This document shows, one piece after another, positions 22,901 to 36,182 of a stretch of 64,000 bases of DNA. The notes beneath the pieces were generated by a model. That model was not told where the DNA came from. It worked only from the letters and a program-made list of their open reading frames with translations, and did no database searches. The translations under genes were made by a program, and so were the position numbers. The DNA is from Aselliscus stoliczkanus. Lineage: Eukaryota; Chordata; Mammalia; Chiroptera; Hipposideridae. The stretch covers positions 38,812,352 through 38,876,351 of the forward strand of contig CM066728.1 of assembly GCA_033961575.1 (NCBI GenBank). The letters run 5' to 3'. The stretch's first letter is position 1; each line of letters opens with the position of its first letter.

Positions 22901-25900
22901 GATTGATAGGTTTATTCGATTCCATGTTTCAATATGCACATAATAAGGAACCCCATGAGATAGGAAAATAGCAAAGGCATGAACTCTAAGCCATTTTGAG
23001 TACACTGAAGTTTCCTTCATCATAACAATAGGCCCTGGAGAACCCACTGAGCTGCAGGGTTCTTTCTGGTACCCGTGCCATCCCAAGTGCCAGCATTTAT
23101 GTGGGACATCAGCGTCAAAACTGGTTTGTTGGCTCTCGTTAGCAAGCTCTTGTCACTTTTACAAAGCGCATTTTCAAATTCCCCTTGTGGAGAACATGTA
23201 CAAGTTCTGCCCTGAAACTTCTTGATGGTATTTTCCTTTGATTACTTATGTAAAATTGAATTTGCTTTCTTTTTGCCTCTTAGGTGACAGAATAAACTCA
23301 CCCAGGCACACTCAAGGGCAAATCTGCTAATACAAATAAAGGGAGTTGGGCTTGATTTCAGAGAGAATATTTTAGAGTGGGGAAAAGGGTTTTAAACCAC
23401 ATTAAGTAGTTTTTTAAAAAGGACAATTAGACCATATTCAGACCTCTTAAGTCACAACCACTCTGGCCTGAGTGCTCCTGTCAAAGGGACAAATATTCCA
23501 TCAGAGAGGCACCAGGCAGGTGCTGTGGCGACGGGTGCTGTCCTAGCCTTGCGGCCCTAGGAGGTCCCCTTACATTATCACACTAGCCTAACTGAGAGGT
23601 TAAAATGCCACTTTCTGTCTGTGGCCCAAGACCCTGCTCACAGCTTGTCCTGAATATGCTTAAACTTGTGATGTTATGTCTGTGTCTGTGCCCCTTAGCA
23701 GTGTGGCCTGGCTTCCTGTTGGGAAGGGGCTAGCAAGGAAGAGACCAGGGTTTGCAGGCAAGATTAAGGAAATGGTTGTCATTGCCCTGGGGGCTCTTAT
23801 GAGAGGAAAACAGGCCATATTCTTCTAAGGAGGCCTGTAGGCAAGTTGAGTTAGTCCAGCCTTGTTACATTTTTGAATAAATTGCCAACCCTTAAAAATA
23901 GGGCAAATTCACATGAAAACTTGGGATTCTTATTTCTTGTTAAAAAAAAAAAAATCCGGAAGGCAACACTAGGCTGCATGTCCATAAAGTACTAGTTCGA
24001 GTGGCAAGTCTCCTGCACACACATACACACCGTGAGATATTCTTTTCTGTTCACCATGGTTCCCACCATTTTCTATTCATTTGTCACACCTTCCCACCTC
24101 AGTCACTCAGTTTCCTCTCCTGGACAAATAGGCAGCTGAATTTGTGACTTTCAAGATGTAAGAGGCTGGGGAAGAACGGTGGGGTGCTGTAGCCTATATC
24201 AAGTATGACAATACCTGGCTTTTTTCATGGATGCCACAGTCTTTTTTGTTAGGGGCCAATGTTACTGCTACTCTAACTCCTTGGGTCATGATAACACTTG
24301 CAGAGCTGTTTGCACTTACCTATACAAATCCTTGGTTGTTCACCTGAAGAATCTCATAAACAACCCTGTTCACAATAATGATGGACTTGATTTACATCAT
24401 CTTAAAAATACAGCATGAGAACTTGCCCTTTTTCATTAACTAAAATTCTGTGAAATATGTTGCTCATTGCATTAGTGTGATGCAATTTAGTAAGAAATTA
24501 TAGCCCAAATTACTAAAAACTGATGTCTATAAGAAACTGTTGACCATGGTTCCTTCACCCAGGGGAGTAAAACTGAGTTCTACTGTGGAAGAGTTCCTTT
24601 CCATTCCATCACATTTTGCAGTGCATTGATTTTTCCCACCATATAAAGGTGTAATTTTCATTTCAAAATTGATCATTAATTTTTGAATAACATATGATGT
24701 GGGAGAAGAAATTTAACTTTAAATGAAAAATTAGGGTACAATATTATATATATGTCAGGATCCCAATCTTACAAAAATGTAGAAATGCCTTTTACGTGCA
24801 TGTAAAATGCCTGAAAAGAAATAGTTTACAATGTTAACTATGATTATCTCTAAGTTATAAGAGACAAGTAAATTTTCTTCCTTAAACTGTATTTTGTTTA
24901 TTATCTTTGAGTCAGGGTTATTTTATGTGAGAACATTGTCCTAGAAACTCTAACAGTTATACAAATTGAAATAGCACTCTCAAATTTTTCTTTAGAAAGA
25001 TATTAGCTGTTAGTATAATGCGATTACAATCTATATTGACGAAATTCAGTGTTCATATCAAGAATTAAATATGTCTGTTCCTTCCTTTATAACAAAAGGA
25101 ATTATACTTCCTTTAAGATCTCCAGGGCTGATACGGGGCCAACCTATTTCACAGACCACACAACTGAGGAAATACCAGGAAAAAGGGAGAGACAGTGTAT
25201 CTGTATATTAGCCTGTAATACTTTTCAGCTAAACAGTAATTCTGCCTATCTTTTTCCCTTCTAGATTTAGGGAATAGGGATACATAAAAATGGCAAAAGA
25301 AGTTGAATGTCATTCATTCATTGATATGGAAGGTGAACTCCGTGCTCTTTATTGCTTGTGCCATGTGACTAAGCATTTCGAAACAGTAAAGTGAGAAGTT
25401 GAAATACAGAGTATGATAGTCTTATATAGAACACTTTTATGTTTTCTTTTACAAGGAAAAATAGGCATTGCATTAATAAATTCATTTTTCACTTTGAACT
25501 CTAACTTGTAGATATTAAATATTTATTGACAGGACAACCAGACCTGAGATTTTAAAAAAATAAACATCACATTTAGCAATACCCATTGAAATAATTCAGC
25601 TTGATACTAATGGGCAAGGATCTCAAAGAGGGGAGATTTCCAGAACTTTTCACCAATTTATTTATTTTACCAAGAGAAAGCACTGCATTGGATCAAAGTT
25701 AAGCTAATTACCCGAATGTATTTAGACATCCCTAAACAGAGACTGGGATTTTTATAAACATCTCTTGCATTCTTGTCTGGAGATGAAACAGGGATGTACC
25801 ATTTAGAAGACCATATAAATTATTCTTACCACATCATGGAGTACATTTGAAAGGACTGGAGAGAAAAGTTTCTCCCTCAGGTATCAATCATGTCCTGGTG

Positions 25901-26684
25901 CCCACAGCACTCTGTGTGCTGATTGGCCCCCTAGGTTCTCTCCCTGGCTTCAGCTTTTTCTCAGCCCCTACTTTGAAAGCAGATGGTAAAGGCCATTCTC
26001 CCAGGCACATTTTCTAGCTGCAACTATTAGCATGTTCTCCTCATTCTTTTGTACAATTAGGAAAAATAAAAGTAGAGCTCTTTTCCAAAATCATTGCATT
26101 CCTTTTGGCTACAGATGGGGTCACCACCTAGTCATTCTACTGACTCTATTCCTACAGAGCGGGGGGAAAGGCAAGCATGGTGCTTTACGCCCCGTGACTT
26201 CTCATCCTTGTTTCTATGGAAGGACATCCCAGAGACACAATTGTCATGTTTTAAGCAAGTGGGTGGAAAATGTGAATTAGACATTTCCAACTTCTTTTTT
26301 TCAGATTAAGGAGCATTCCGTTTTTGCCAGCTCCCCTCTAGTGACAAAGGTGTTGTGGTTTGACAAGCGTCTCTCCCTTTGTGGCGGGGAGGCCCAGGGT
26401 GACACGAAGACAGATAGAGATGGTCCAGAGCTGGCTCATTTCTTCGTTAGTTCAATGACCATGAAAAGTAAACTTTCCTGACACAGTTTTGTGGTTCACT
26501 GCTTTTATTCCCTCTGTCCTGCCTGAGCACAGAATAACTTTTAACTTTACCTCGGTAATTAGCCCATCTCAGACAGCTGAGATCTAAGTCCCTCTGAGAG
26601 GTGGTAAAAAGATTTTAAAGAGCTATGACTAAAAACATTAGCCTGCACCACAGTTTTAGAAGCCTCCGAAATCCCTCTTTTTCT

Positions 26685-26707
26685 TTCAGAATTCTTTGAA
26701 TTCTGAA
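26685..26707. repeat. 23-bp near-perfect palindrome
   Basis: TTCAGAATTC, spacer TTT, GAATTCTGAA: ten-base arms that pair perfectly. Its centre TTCTTTGAA matches the STAT-type TTCnnnGAA half-site pattern, and TTC/GAA words continue to 26,720. Confidence 0.9.
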
Positions 26708-29700
26708 GAATTTGAAGAAATCATAACCTGGGCAGAATACCAAATATTTTATTCTAGAGAGACAGTTCCTAATTTGCTCAGGCCAATTTGTAAATAGTCC
26801 AGCCTACAAAGAAAAAAAAATGAACCACCTGATCCATGTACTGTGCCTGTTAACAATCTAATTCCTAGAAACATCAGGCTTTCAGTACTTTACCCGAAGA
26901 ATCTGTTGCTTTCAGGCAAAATGCCAGTCAGCCTATTAAAAATCCCAAAAAACAGACCTGTGATCAAGACACAAACCACACTCTGCATTAGGGACTAGCA
27001 TCTGACTTTCCACTTGCTCCACAGGTGAAGACTGGCTTCTCATGCAATCCATCAACCATGCTTTTAAATGAACTGGTATAACACTGGTGAATTTCAAAAT
27101 CACTAACAAAGCAAACTTTGGAGAGAATTTATGGAGTAACCAACCCCCATGGACTTCTCCACTACATTCTCCTTTCTCAAAAGCTCATCTCCTGGGTCTC
27201 TTTCCTAAGTCAGCACCCGGCACCCCAGGCCCCCTATTAATCCTTCATCTGGTTCTATCACCCCTTGTTCCAGATCTATGCTTCTCCCTCCCTATTGCTG
27301 CCAAGCTCCCCCAACCTCTCCCACCTCTCTTGAAACATACCCAAGATTCCTGCTGCTCTCTTAGTACAAACTACTAATCTAAGACACTGATCCTAATTCA
27401 AGTTCTAGGGGAACAGCTGAAAGAATCTGTTGGTCTTCTCTGTCTTCAAGAGTCTCTGAGATCCTGTCTTTACCTTAGTTCTAGAGATGAATCTAATCGA
27501 GATTCCTTACTAGCTCTTACTAGTCACAATATACTTTACTGGTTACAAGAAGAAGGTGGCTACCAATTTCTTCCATGTAGTGGGCTGGCCCTGGCCATAA
27601 GTATGTGTGTGGAAAATTAAACTGAAGTTAGTAAACGTAGCATGTACCCTGACCTAAAATCATTTACTTGGAGGTCTTGTTGATGCTTCTCTCCTGTCAT
27701 GCTTTATAAATACAATTCTCGATACTTAGTTATGGCTTTCCTTTTCCAGATACGAAAGCTGTTCTCCACTGCGCTCTCACCCCACACAGTTGTATCACGA
27801 TCAGTTGTGAGATGTCAGAAGAAATTTGTTACCACTAATAGTATTGCTGAAGTCTGCAAAGCATTGGCTTTCTTTTTCTAAGAAGAGAGTTTTCCAGGCT
27901 ATAGCAACCATCTCACAGTCTTGTTACAGCTAGAATAACCCTGACAGCACCCTTGAGACTGTGTTGCACATGTGAAAGTCATCTACCATGGATGATAAGG
28001 AAGAAAAAACATTGACAAACTCCATGTAATAGCGTTGGATCCAGTAATTGAATATAAGGGAAATTATTGGATCATTTCTTCCAACAGACCCCTATTCAAT
28101 TAAACCATATGCCTAGGAGAACAAGGCAGATAGTTCACAGGAAGGAACAGACCGCTGTGGCGACTCTGGGACCTAGAGAACACAGCGGATCAAAAAAGGC
28201 AGCAGGTCCTCTGTGCAAGCAGTGGCTGCCATGAGAGAAAGCAAACCCTTTGTTGCCAGCAATCCTGATTTTTCCAAAGAAACTAGAAATGCGGGTTTTA
28301 ATGTGGTCTCTCCATTTGTAAATGTAAGAATGCATGTGAAACACAGAACCTGATTCACAATTTGCTAAATTCTATTTGTGCCAAATGATACACAACCAGG
28401 CAGACTGGTCTGTAAACCACAGTTTGCACTCTCTGGATTAAACAGAACAAGAACTAGCAAGACTCAGTGGGGCTCTCAAAGATGAGTGAGTGAGACCCAG
28501 TCCCGGATTGCAAGGGACTGATACGGAGAGGAGAGCACCAAACTTGGGTAACATTAGGCAAGATTTGGTAAACTTCTTGGGAGAAGCACAAAGTACCATT
28601 TAGCCAGGAAGTAGAGCAAACGGAGTTGGGAGAGCTCGTGTCTTATTCCAGTTGTTCTACAACATCTTCAGGCTTCTGATGGACTGTGAAGAGTCTGAGT
28701 CCTCCCCAGCAAAGAAACAGCCTGCAGCAGACCCACCCCACTTGGTATTCACAAGTTGACACAGGACTTTGTATTCAGGGCTACCATTAGCCTATTGGTG
28801 ACTTGTGGACACAGCCGCACATACACAAGGGTTACAAGTGGATGACATATTTACACAGAGTAGGAAAAAAGGCCTCTTCCTCTAGGCAGTTAGCAATCTC
28901 ATGACAGGATGCTCAGCTTGGTCAACAGATTATGGGATGGATTTCATTTATCAGCCATGTCCTTGGCTGGGCTCCCTTTTACGAGACCCAAAATGCAGGG
29001 CATATTTATACCAAGTGGCCCAGCTTCTTAACAGCCTAGGTGTGCATCTCCAGATGTGCTTTTTTTTTTTTTTTTTTTGAGCCTCATAAAATGTAGACTG
29101 TGTTGAAAATTATTTTCCTGCAGCCTTCCTACCTGCCGTGTGGATGGAAATCAGGAACCCTTGGGATGTGGAGCTATTTAAAACTAAATGTGGCATATGT
29201 AACCATAGCAAGCGATTATATCAATTCTAAATGGACTTTGCCCTAAGAAAAATAAAAAGCCAAGCTTTGGGGTTTTATTTCATTTACCAGAACCCAAGTG
29301 AATTGAGCCTGATTGAAGTGCCTGTGTTTGGCTGGGCTCCTCTATGTAATGCTGGCTTGTTGGACTGGTTTGAGTGGACCCAGCTGTAAAACTAAGTAGC
29401 ACCGCTGGACACAATCTCTTCCCAGATGCCAAAAAATACCTCCTCTTTGAGAAGCTAGAAGAATAATTCTGCTTCAACAATAGGACATTCTTTCTTCTGG
29501 AAGGTTTTATTTTTTCAGGGAATGGGACTGGGGTAGAAGGTTATTCCCTGCCACAAGGCAATGCCAGAGCAGGGACAAAGGCCTAACCTAGTTAGGAGAC
29601 TGGGAATTTGATCCAGCATCCCAGAGAAAAAAATCGTTCTATGTTTCTCTTTAGACACAGCACCCTTGTCCCTAAGGCATATCTACCGTATGTGTGTGTT

Positions 29701-30399
29701 GCCAGTTGGGGATGCGAATCGCTAAGATTCTTGGAGCCTGACTTTGTTTTTCTTTCTGAGGGCATCTCACTCACAGAGTTCTTTCAAAAGCCCCGGTGCT
29801 GAACTAAGCCACGAAGCCATATTACAGCCCTGTGGGTTATGCTGTGGGAGATATGTTCAGTCTCTTCCTACACGCTGCTTTGTGGATTGTTGTGTAGCTA
29901 TCACCTCTTAGGGAAACTTGACTCCTTTCTATTTCTGTTAGGGTGTGCTCAGCAGTGCTCTCATGCAACCTTGTAAAAACGGATGTCTTCTAGTTTTATG
30001 TTAGCTCACCACTTACTTTGAAACTCTTGCTTCTTGATTCAATTTGAACAACTGTAAGAGTTCAGATTGAAACAAAACAAAAAAGCATTACCTCCCTGTC
30101 TGATGTTGACTTTCAAATTGGCTAGAGGGCTCCTGGGATTAAACAGAAGATGTGTGGTATCTTCCGGTAAGGATCTTTTTTTTTCCTTCTTTCTTTCTTT
30201 TTAATAGAAAATTTCTGACTGAGACAAAGGGGCCAAGAGAGTCTGTTGAAAAATCAGAATATCTCATGTGACTGTTCCAATGGAAAATAAAAAACAAATA
30301 CAAACCTTGTACAGCACCTCAGTTCCTATGCAGGAACCATGGGTTTATGAAGTTAGGAGTAATTCTCTTTACTGGGGATCTAAAGTAATTAAACGGGTG

Positions 30400-30720
30400 T
30401 TGCAAAAACCAAGCTCTGAATGGATTTAAGCCGTCACTAGGGATGTGCCATCCCTTCCTCAGAAAGAATGTGAAAATATGCACTCTGATAGCAAACAAGA
30501 AAGCTTTCTGTTTGATTCGGCATTTCTTTATAGCATTTGCTACTTTCTGTCTTTTATTGGAGCTTATCTTCCATATTCTAGCAATAAGGAAGCAATGTGA
30601 TAGCTTGTTATATCGAAGTTGTGAAGGAAGTATGTACCTAGCCGAAGAAGGCATGTCGTTATTTTTCTTAATTATTTCAGAAATGTCATCTCTGATAACA
30701 TCCAGTCTTTTGTAACCATG
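30400..30720. promoter_or_regulatory. Candidate conserved non-coding element
   Basis: A repeat-free stretch that keeps several CpG dinucleotides (AAACGGG, GCCGTC, TTCGGC, ATCGAAG, GCCGAAG, GTCGTT) in an otherwise CpG-poor region. The forward (30,443-30,715) and reverse (30,319-30,654) open frames overlap and neither shows a domain. Tentative. Confidence 0.22.
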
Positions 30721-32039
30721 AGGAGAAAATTGAATAACTAGCCATTTCCCAAGAACCGCTTTGCAAAGTTTGCAGTTGGTTCTTTGGAATGGCTATGAAA
30801 CAATTCAATGATATGGGTAAGCTTGCAGAATGATAGGAGAGCTATTACATGTAATCAGGAAAAAAAAATATTATGGTGTACACAGGCAGACTGTTTCACA
30901 TAGTTCAGTTAGTTTAAGTTAAGAAATGTTTTCTCTCAGGAAATGCCTTTAAACCAGGGCTACATTTTATTTAATGATGTGGAAAAATTCCACAGAATAT
31001 TCTTATGAGAAATGTATTTAATTTTCTCTTTTTAAGCAAGTCAGCAAGTAAAGTGAGCTGCATATTGCTCGCATTACTAACACCGCCTGGCAGAGCACGT
31101 TGAAATATGCCTGGTCATGCACATTCAGGGGTAATGTTACTTGGGAGCACTTGGTATGGTTGCTTAGCACTTTCTAGAAACTGATTGACTTCAGCTGCTG
31201 GAACTTTCTACCAAGATATTGACAGATGTTGAAACCCAGAGCCAACCCCCCTTGCCTTTTTCTGTCCCTAAGTACAAAGGAGTAAACAGAAATGCATCTT
31301 GGCATCACAAAACAAGATCCTCACCTTCCCCTAGCTTGAATAACTACATTGAAGAAAGAGTATTTATGCCCTGATCTAAAAGAGCAGGTATCAACCGTTG
31401 GCATCACCAGGGTAGGTGGGGGAAATAAAATGGCTCAGGAAATATGACTGCTCTCTAAGTGTGCATCTAACTTCCCTCCTACTCTGGTGCCTATCTTAAC
31501 TCAAAGGATCTTTTTCAGGGTTTAATCACAAACAGGTCCCACTCTGTCCTTCCCTGGGTCATGCAGTTTCTCTCTCTCTGACCTTTGGGAGAGGCGGGCT
31601 CCCGCCACTCTGCCCTATATACACTGCAAGGCAGTAATGACTTTCTCAAAATATGTGGGTTTCAGTTATGAAAACCACTGGGTTGACAGTGATAAAGCAG
31701 GGTGCTAAATTATCTTTCCCTCCTATATGTACAATTTGCAAACTGTAATTTTTACCCCAGGTAAAAAGTCAATGGTAAAGCTAGGCTGATTTGTGATAGA
31801 GGTAAATGTGATAGAAAATGTTACTGATTCATTTAAGATTTCCTCTTTTATTTGACCTTCAGTCTTGCTACCAGCTCAAGGCTACTTGCTTGAACAAAGA
31901 GAATGTGTGTCTTTCAAAAGTCATTTATGCAAAGGGAGAATGGTATTGGCAGAGCTGCTTAGGCATTTTAATTCTATCGTAGCTGTCATAGGATAGTGTT
32001 TTTTTTTTTTATAGAATCAGCTTCTACAAATTTGAAATA

Positions 32040-32310
32040 TGTACACTGAGCATGAAGTCCATCCAAATGATCATGCAAATTAATAAGACATCTACATACT
32101 CACAGAGTATGAGCACAATAAAATGGTAGTCCTTGACCCTGATAAAGACATTAATCATAATTATTTACCACCCCCAGCCAAGGTTAATTGTTGGGAGTTT
32201 GCAATGTGCTAATAGCTCTTAAGGAAGATGTCAGCCATCAGTTAAAAATGAAGTATTGTTGTTACATAGGAAGAGCTTTCTGTCTTCTAGGCAGTTGATT
32301 GACATCAGGC
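32040..32310. promoter_or_regulatory. Candidate enhancer-like element with octamer
   Basis: GATCATGCAAATTAATAAG at about 32,079 contains a perfect POU octamer ATGCAAAT fused to ATTAAT. Further homeodomain-like words follow (ATTAATCATAATTATT near 32,150, GGTTAATTGTTG near 32,182). No repeat signature. Function is inferred from motifs only. Confidence 0.28.
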
Positions 32311-33294
32311 CATGGGTAAACTTTGGAGTATAAGACTGGCACAGACAGTTACTTGCAGCCAAGTGTCTGGCTTTCTCTTAATCCAATGGGAACAAAAAGG
32401 AACCAGTGTCCTCCACACAGTATTTCATCTCTTTGACCTGGAGACAGATGTTATCTCATGCTTAATAGAGGTTATTTTACACAGAGCTTTCAGGTCCCTG
32501 GGAAATATACTGGTCTTCCTGACCAAGGACCAGGAGCTTCTCCTGAAAAATCTTGCAAAAGAAATAAAGATCTCCCATAAATGATCAAATATTTGATTCC
32601 CTCACCAGGAGCCCCGGTTTCATTAGTAGTCAGTATCTGATCATTCTCAAATAAGTTGGCCCTTGGCCTCACAGCATAGTAACCAATGGGCATGTGTGAT
32701 GCTGCTGAGCAAGAGAAATAAATGTAATCTCTTGTGTAGGTAATCAATTAAGGAACTATTGCTTTTGATCGATTTAGATTACCTACAAGAGTGATTGATA
32801 GAATAAAGGATAATTTTTATATTTGTAGAAACAAATACAATTAATGATCATGAAATATATATCTCATGATTTTCCTACTATAATCTTTGACAAATGTTCT
32901 ATACTTCAGATGTATATAAAGTGAAATATCAGCTCATGTTTTTACTAATTTTCCTGGTTATTTATTTCATACAGTGTGCATTTTCCCTCCTTAGCACAGA
33001 TTGGTTAAAATGTGGAGTTGTTCAGATTTCATTGAGGGCTTAAATAACTCAATAAAATCTCTAATAATTTTTCTCTATTCAATAATAAAATAATGCTACA
33101 CTGTTCAATTTCATACCATGTATATTGGACCATCCATAATCCAATCTCTTTTGGGAATCTTAATCCAGAGTGGTTGCTTTAATTCTTATTATGCTTGGCT
33201 ATCCTAAATCTTTTTGAGTAAAGCCATCATAATTAATTATACTCTAAGATAAATACTTTAAGAAATGTTTTAATAATGGTGTATTTTAGTTCTT

Positions 33295-33420
33295 TCTTTT
33301 AATCATCTTTCCTGATTATAGAAATAAATAATACATATTCATGATAGGAAATGTTGGGGGGGGGAAGAGAAAATATAAATCACTTTTAAAAAGTAGTGTT
33401 GGGTTAGTTATTTTCTCCCC
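33295..33420 (-). mobile_element. Possible L1/HAL1-like fragment
   Basis: TGATTATAGAAATAAATAAT and AAATGTTGGGGGGGGGAAG resemble the reverse of an old LINE 3' region. Too short to be sure. Confidence 0.3.
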
Positions 33421-34479
33421 ATTTTGTTGTCCTTCCCAGAAAGAATTTAAATTGAATATTGATTTTATTTTTTACTTCAGAATATATCAAGATTAAAACC
33501 ACATATTGATTCAATTAGTCTTTGAAGCCAGTGTTTTATAATTCAAGAGGCTCAGAGTTTTTTAATTTCTTGTATCTCCTGAGATCAGAATACCTTTCTA
33601 ATATCCAGAAATAATTCCTCTGCACTAATAGACAGTGGGACCCAATTCTCAAACCTTTTTTGAAGATAAAATTCCCAGTGGAGACCGATGTTTAGGTAAG
33701 AACGTAGCAGTGAGGCTGTATTTTATGTCCTGACCAATACTATGGCCATTCACATGTGGGTCCCCCTGGGACCCCACAATGAATACCACCTGGCTTTGGA
33801 GAGTTGAAACACTTACATGTCTTAAGTGCTACGTAATGACTTCCTGGAAGACTTTATTCTACATCAGCATTGTACTAAAAATGATTGCAGGAGAAATTTC
33901 TGTTTTACCTTAAACTACTTTTGTTGAAACTGAATCTCTTGAATTCTCAGCTTGGTCTCACATTCTTTATGAAATTTATCTTCACAACAGTTTTTCATCC
34001 AGCTTTTACACAACAATATGTAGTTTTTGTAAAGGTTCTCAACAACTTATCTTTTGCACCATCTGTTTTTTTATCTCATCCCCTCTGAATTCCATAGATG
34101 TATTTAATACTTCAATGCCTATAAATATAGCCAGGTAGATTTTTATTTTCTACCTTATATTTTATTTTAAAGAATTTCTGTTTTCTTTCTGAAGAAGTCA
34201 TTCTGTGCTTCATCACATGGGGATCAGTCTTTCTTGCCCTTACACTTTACTTTCCAAAAGCATGGTGACCTTCAATGCCTTTAACTCAGCATGCTAGTAC
34301 AATTCAAGGCTGATTCTAGGCTGCTGGGGCTGGGGTTGGGGGTTGTTTTGTTTGGTCTCTGTCTTGTCCACTGGGTTGTTTTTGTTGCTGCTGACCATGC
34401 CAAGAATTGTAGAATAGTAGACCCTCACAGGGCATTGAATGCATTCTCTTAGGTTCATTTCAAGAAATGGTACTGAATC
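33421..34479. other. Non-coding, no element recognised
   Basis: AT-rich; open frame 33,885-34,088 has no domain. Confidence 0.35.
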
Positions 34480-34625
34480 TTTTGTATTTTAGGTCCAGCC
34501 AATGTTATTAAATTGTAAATTCCTTGAAAGGAAGGATAGCAGCTTGTTAATATTAATCTAAATATTCCCAACACCTAGCATCGTGCCTGGCATATGAAGT
34601 ACTCTGAAGTGTTGAATGAAAGATG
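34480..34625 (+). mobile_element. L2 3' end
   Basis: AAATTGTAAATTCCTTGAAAGG, then CCCAACACCTAGCATCGTGC, CTGGCATATGAAGTACTC and GTTGAATGAAAGATGAG correspond to the terminal L2 block. Confidence 0.7.
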
Positions 34626-34776
34626 AGTGTCCCTGGATCTTACCATGATTCAAAAAGCTCACTTTTCCTTAAGGCTGACTTTTATTAGTTTATGGGAATA
34701 TATAATATATAATATATAATATAGATAATTGATTATGTATATATAATTGAATATATATATAAGCAATTGAGAGTTT

Positions 34777-35220
34777 CTTTTGTTTATTTGTTTGTTTGTT
34801 TGTTTTTTAAGATTCCATTGGGGAATTAAGAGAGGAGAACAGTGCTGGGGAATTGGGGAAGGCAAACAGACAAGTTGCTGTCCTTTTGTTCTTCAGTCTA
34901 GTTGTGGAGGACATCGCTTCACTGGCCCATGTTGGTATCATCATTGTGCTCTTCCCGGGTGAGGCAAATTGGTGTCCGGCCTCTGGACAGCCGCTCATGG
35001 CCGCTCACCACAGCTCATGCAGGCTGCAGACTGCTCACGCTGGCTGCCAGCTATTCACAGTAGCTTATGGCAGCCCAGCTCCAGGTCAAGGTGTTGTTCA
35101 CCCTCTTAGCTGAAGAGGGCGCAGCATCACTGGCCCTCATATGGGATCTGAACTGGGGCCCTGCTGCTCAGAGCTGGTGTTCCAAGCCAACTCTTAACCA
35201 ATGCACCACTCAGCTGGCCC
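34777..35220 (-). mobile_element. Long SINE, inverted
   Basis: Tail region (with a (TTTG)n tract at 34,784-34,803), TTTTTTAAGATTCCATTGGGG, body, and head ending CACTCAGCTGGCCC. Target duplication CAATTGAGAGTTT at 34,764-34,776 and CAATTGAGAATTT at 35,221-35,233. A second, head-only SINE has landed in the right-hand duplication. Confidence 0.9.
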
Positions 35221-35230
35221 CAATTGAGAA

Positions 35231-35339
35231 TTTTTTTTTTTTTTTGAGGGCAGTGTCACTGGCCCTCACATGTGGGATCCGAACCCGGGCTGCTGGCATC
35301 CCAAGCCAGCTCTTAACCACTGCGCCGCTCAGCCGGCCC
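35231..35339 (-). mobile_element. Head-only short SINE, nested
   Basis: T15, then GAGGGCAGTGTCACTGGCC, B-box complement GGATCCGAACCC, and the head end CGCTCAGCCGGCCC. It sits inside the right target duplication of the long SINE; its own short duplication is about GAGAATTTT (35,226) and AAGAGTTTT (35,340). The layout gives the order of events: long SINE first, short SINE second. Confidence 0.88.
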
Positions 35340-35734
35340 AAGAGTTTTAAAGATATTGAAGTTGCTGAAGTATTTTTGAGAGTGAGCTTTAATGCTTTTT
35401 CTAAGGCAAAACCAAAAATATTTCCCCTTCAAATATAGAAGTAGTCATGATGCTGTTGTAAGTGGAAATAGTGCAGAGAATAAATCCTTCATAGTTATTC
35501 TGAAATCCTGTGTCCACCTGTACTACTTCTCCAGCCCACAGATCGCATGCAGCCCACCAGCTGAAGACCATCAATCTGGTGCCATCACCCTCCTACCAAT
35601 GCTTATTCTGTCCGCGACTTCCTGCCTTGTGTCTGCAGATCTCTGCTGAGATAGCTCCTTGGAGAGTATACACCATCCCTCAAAGCTATCCTTCTATCAT
35701 TAGCTCTATCAGTCATAACAACGACTCTAACTAC

Positions 35735-35985
35735 TGGTATTTATTGTGTGCTTAGCATGTGCCGGACAATGTCTATGCATTTTAGAACTGTTAGCTCATT
35801 TAATCTTACACCACTGCGAGAAGATACTATTCTTCATGCCATTTTGCTGATTAGAAAACTGATGTACCAAAAGGGTAAATGATTTGTCTAAGGTCACAAC
35901 ACGACTAGGAGAACTGGAATTCAAACCTAAGCAGCTTTGCTATAAACCCCATGCTCTTAATCCTCATGCTGTTTTACTTTCTAGA
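35735..35985 (+). mobile_element. MIR SINE, near full length
   Basis: GGTATTTATTGTGTGCTTAGC, GTTAGCTCATTTAATCTTAC, CATTTTGCTGATTAGAAAAC, TAAGGTCACAACACGACTAG and CCATGCTCTTAATCCTCATG follow the MIR consensus order. Confidence 0.85.
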
Positions 35986-36182
35986 AAATCCCTTCTTATT
36001 ATATATTGCTTGCTCTAAAATCTATTTCCTATAATATCCACCCATCCACACAATTTTAATCCCCTTTCACATGACAGATCTTTAAATATTCAATGATGAA
36101 TATCACATTTCCCTGAGTTGTCTCTTCTTGTGGCTCAGCACCGTTGGCTTTTTTCCTACCAGATCATGGGCTACATGTGATG

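Larger units (their letters stand above)
22900..33290. other. Long repeat-poor non-coding block
   Basis: About 10 kb with no interspersed repeat that I can name, only homopolymer runs (T18 near 29,061). No open frame has a recognisable domain. The contrast with the repeat-dense flanks suggests selection against insertion or deep conservation, for example a regulatory domain. Confidence 0.4.
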
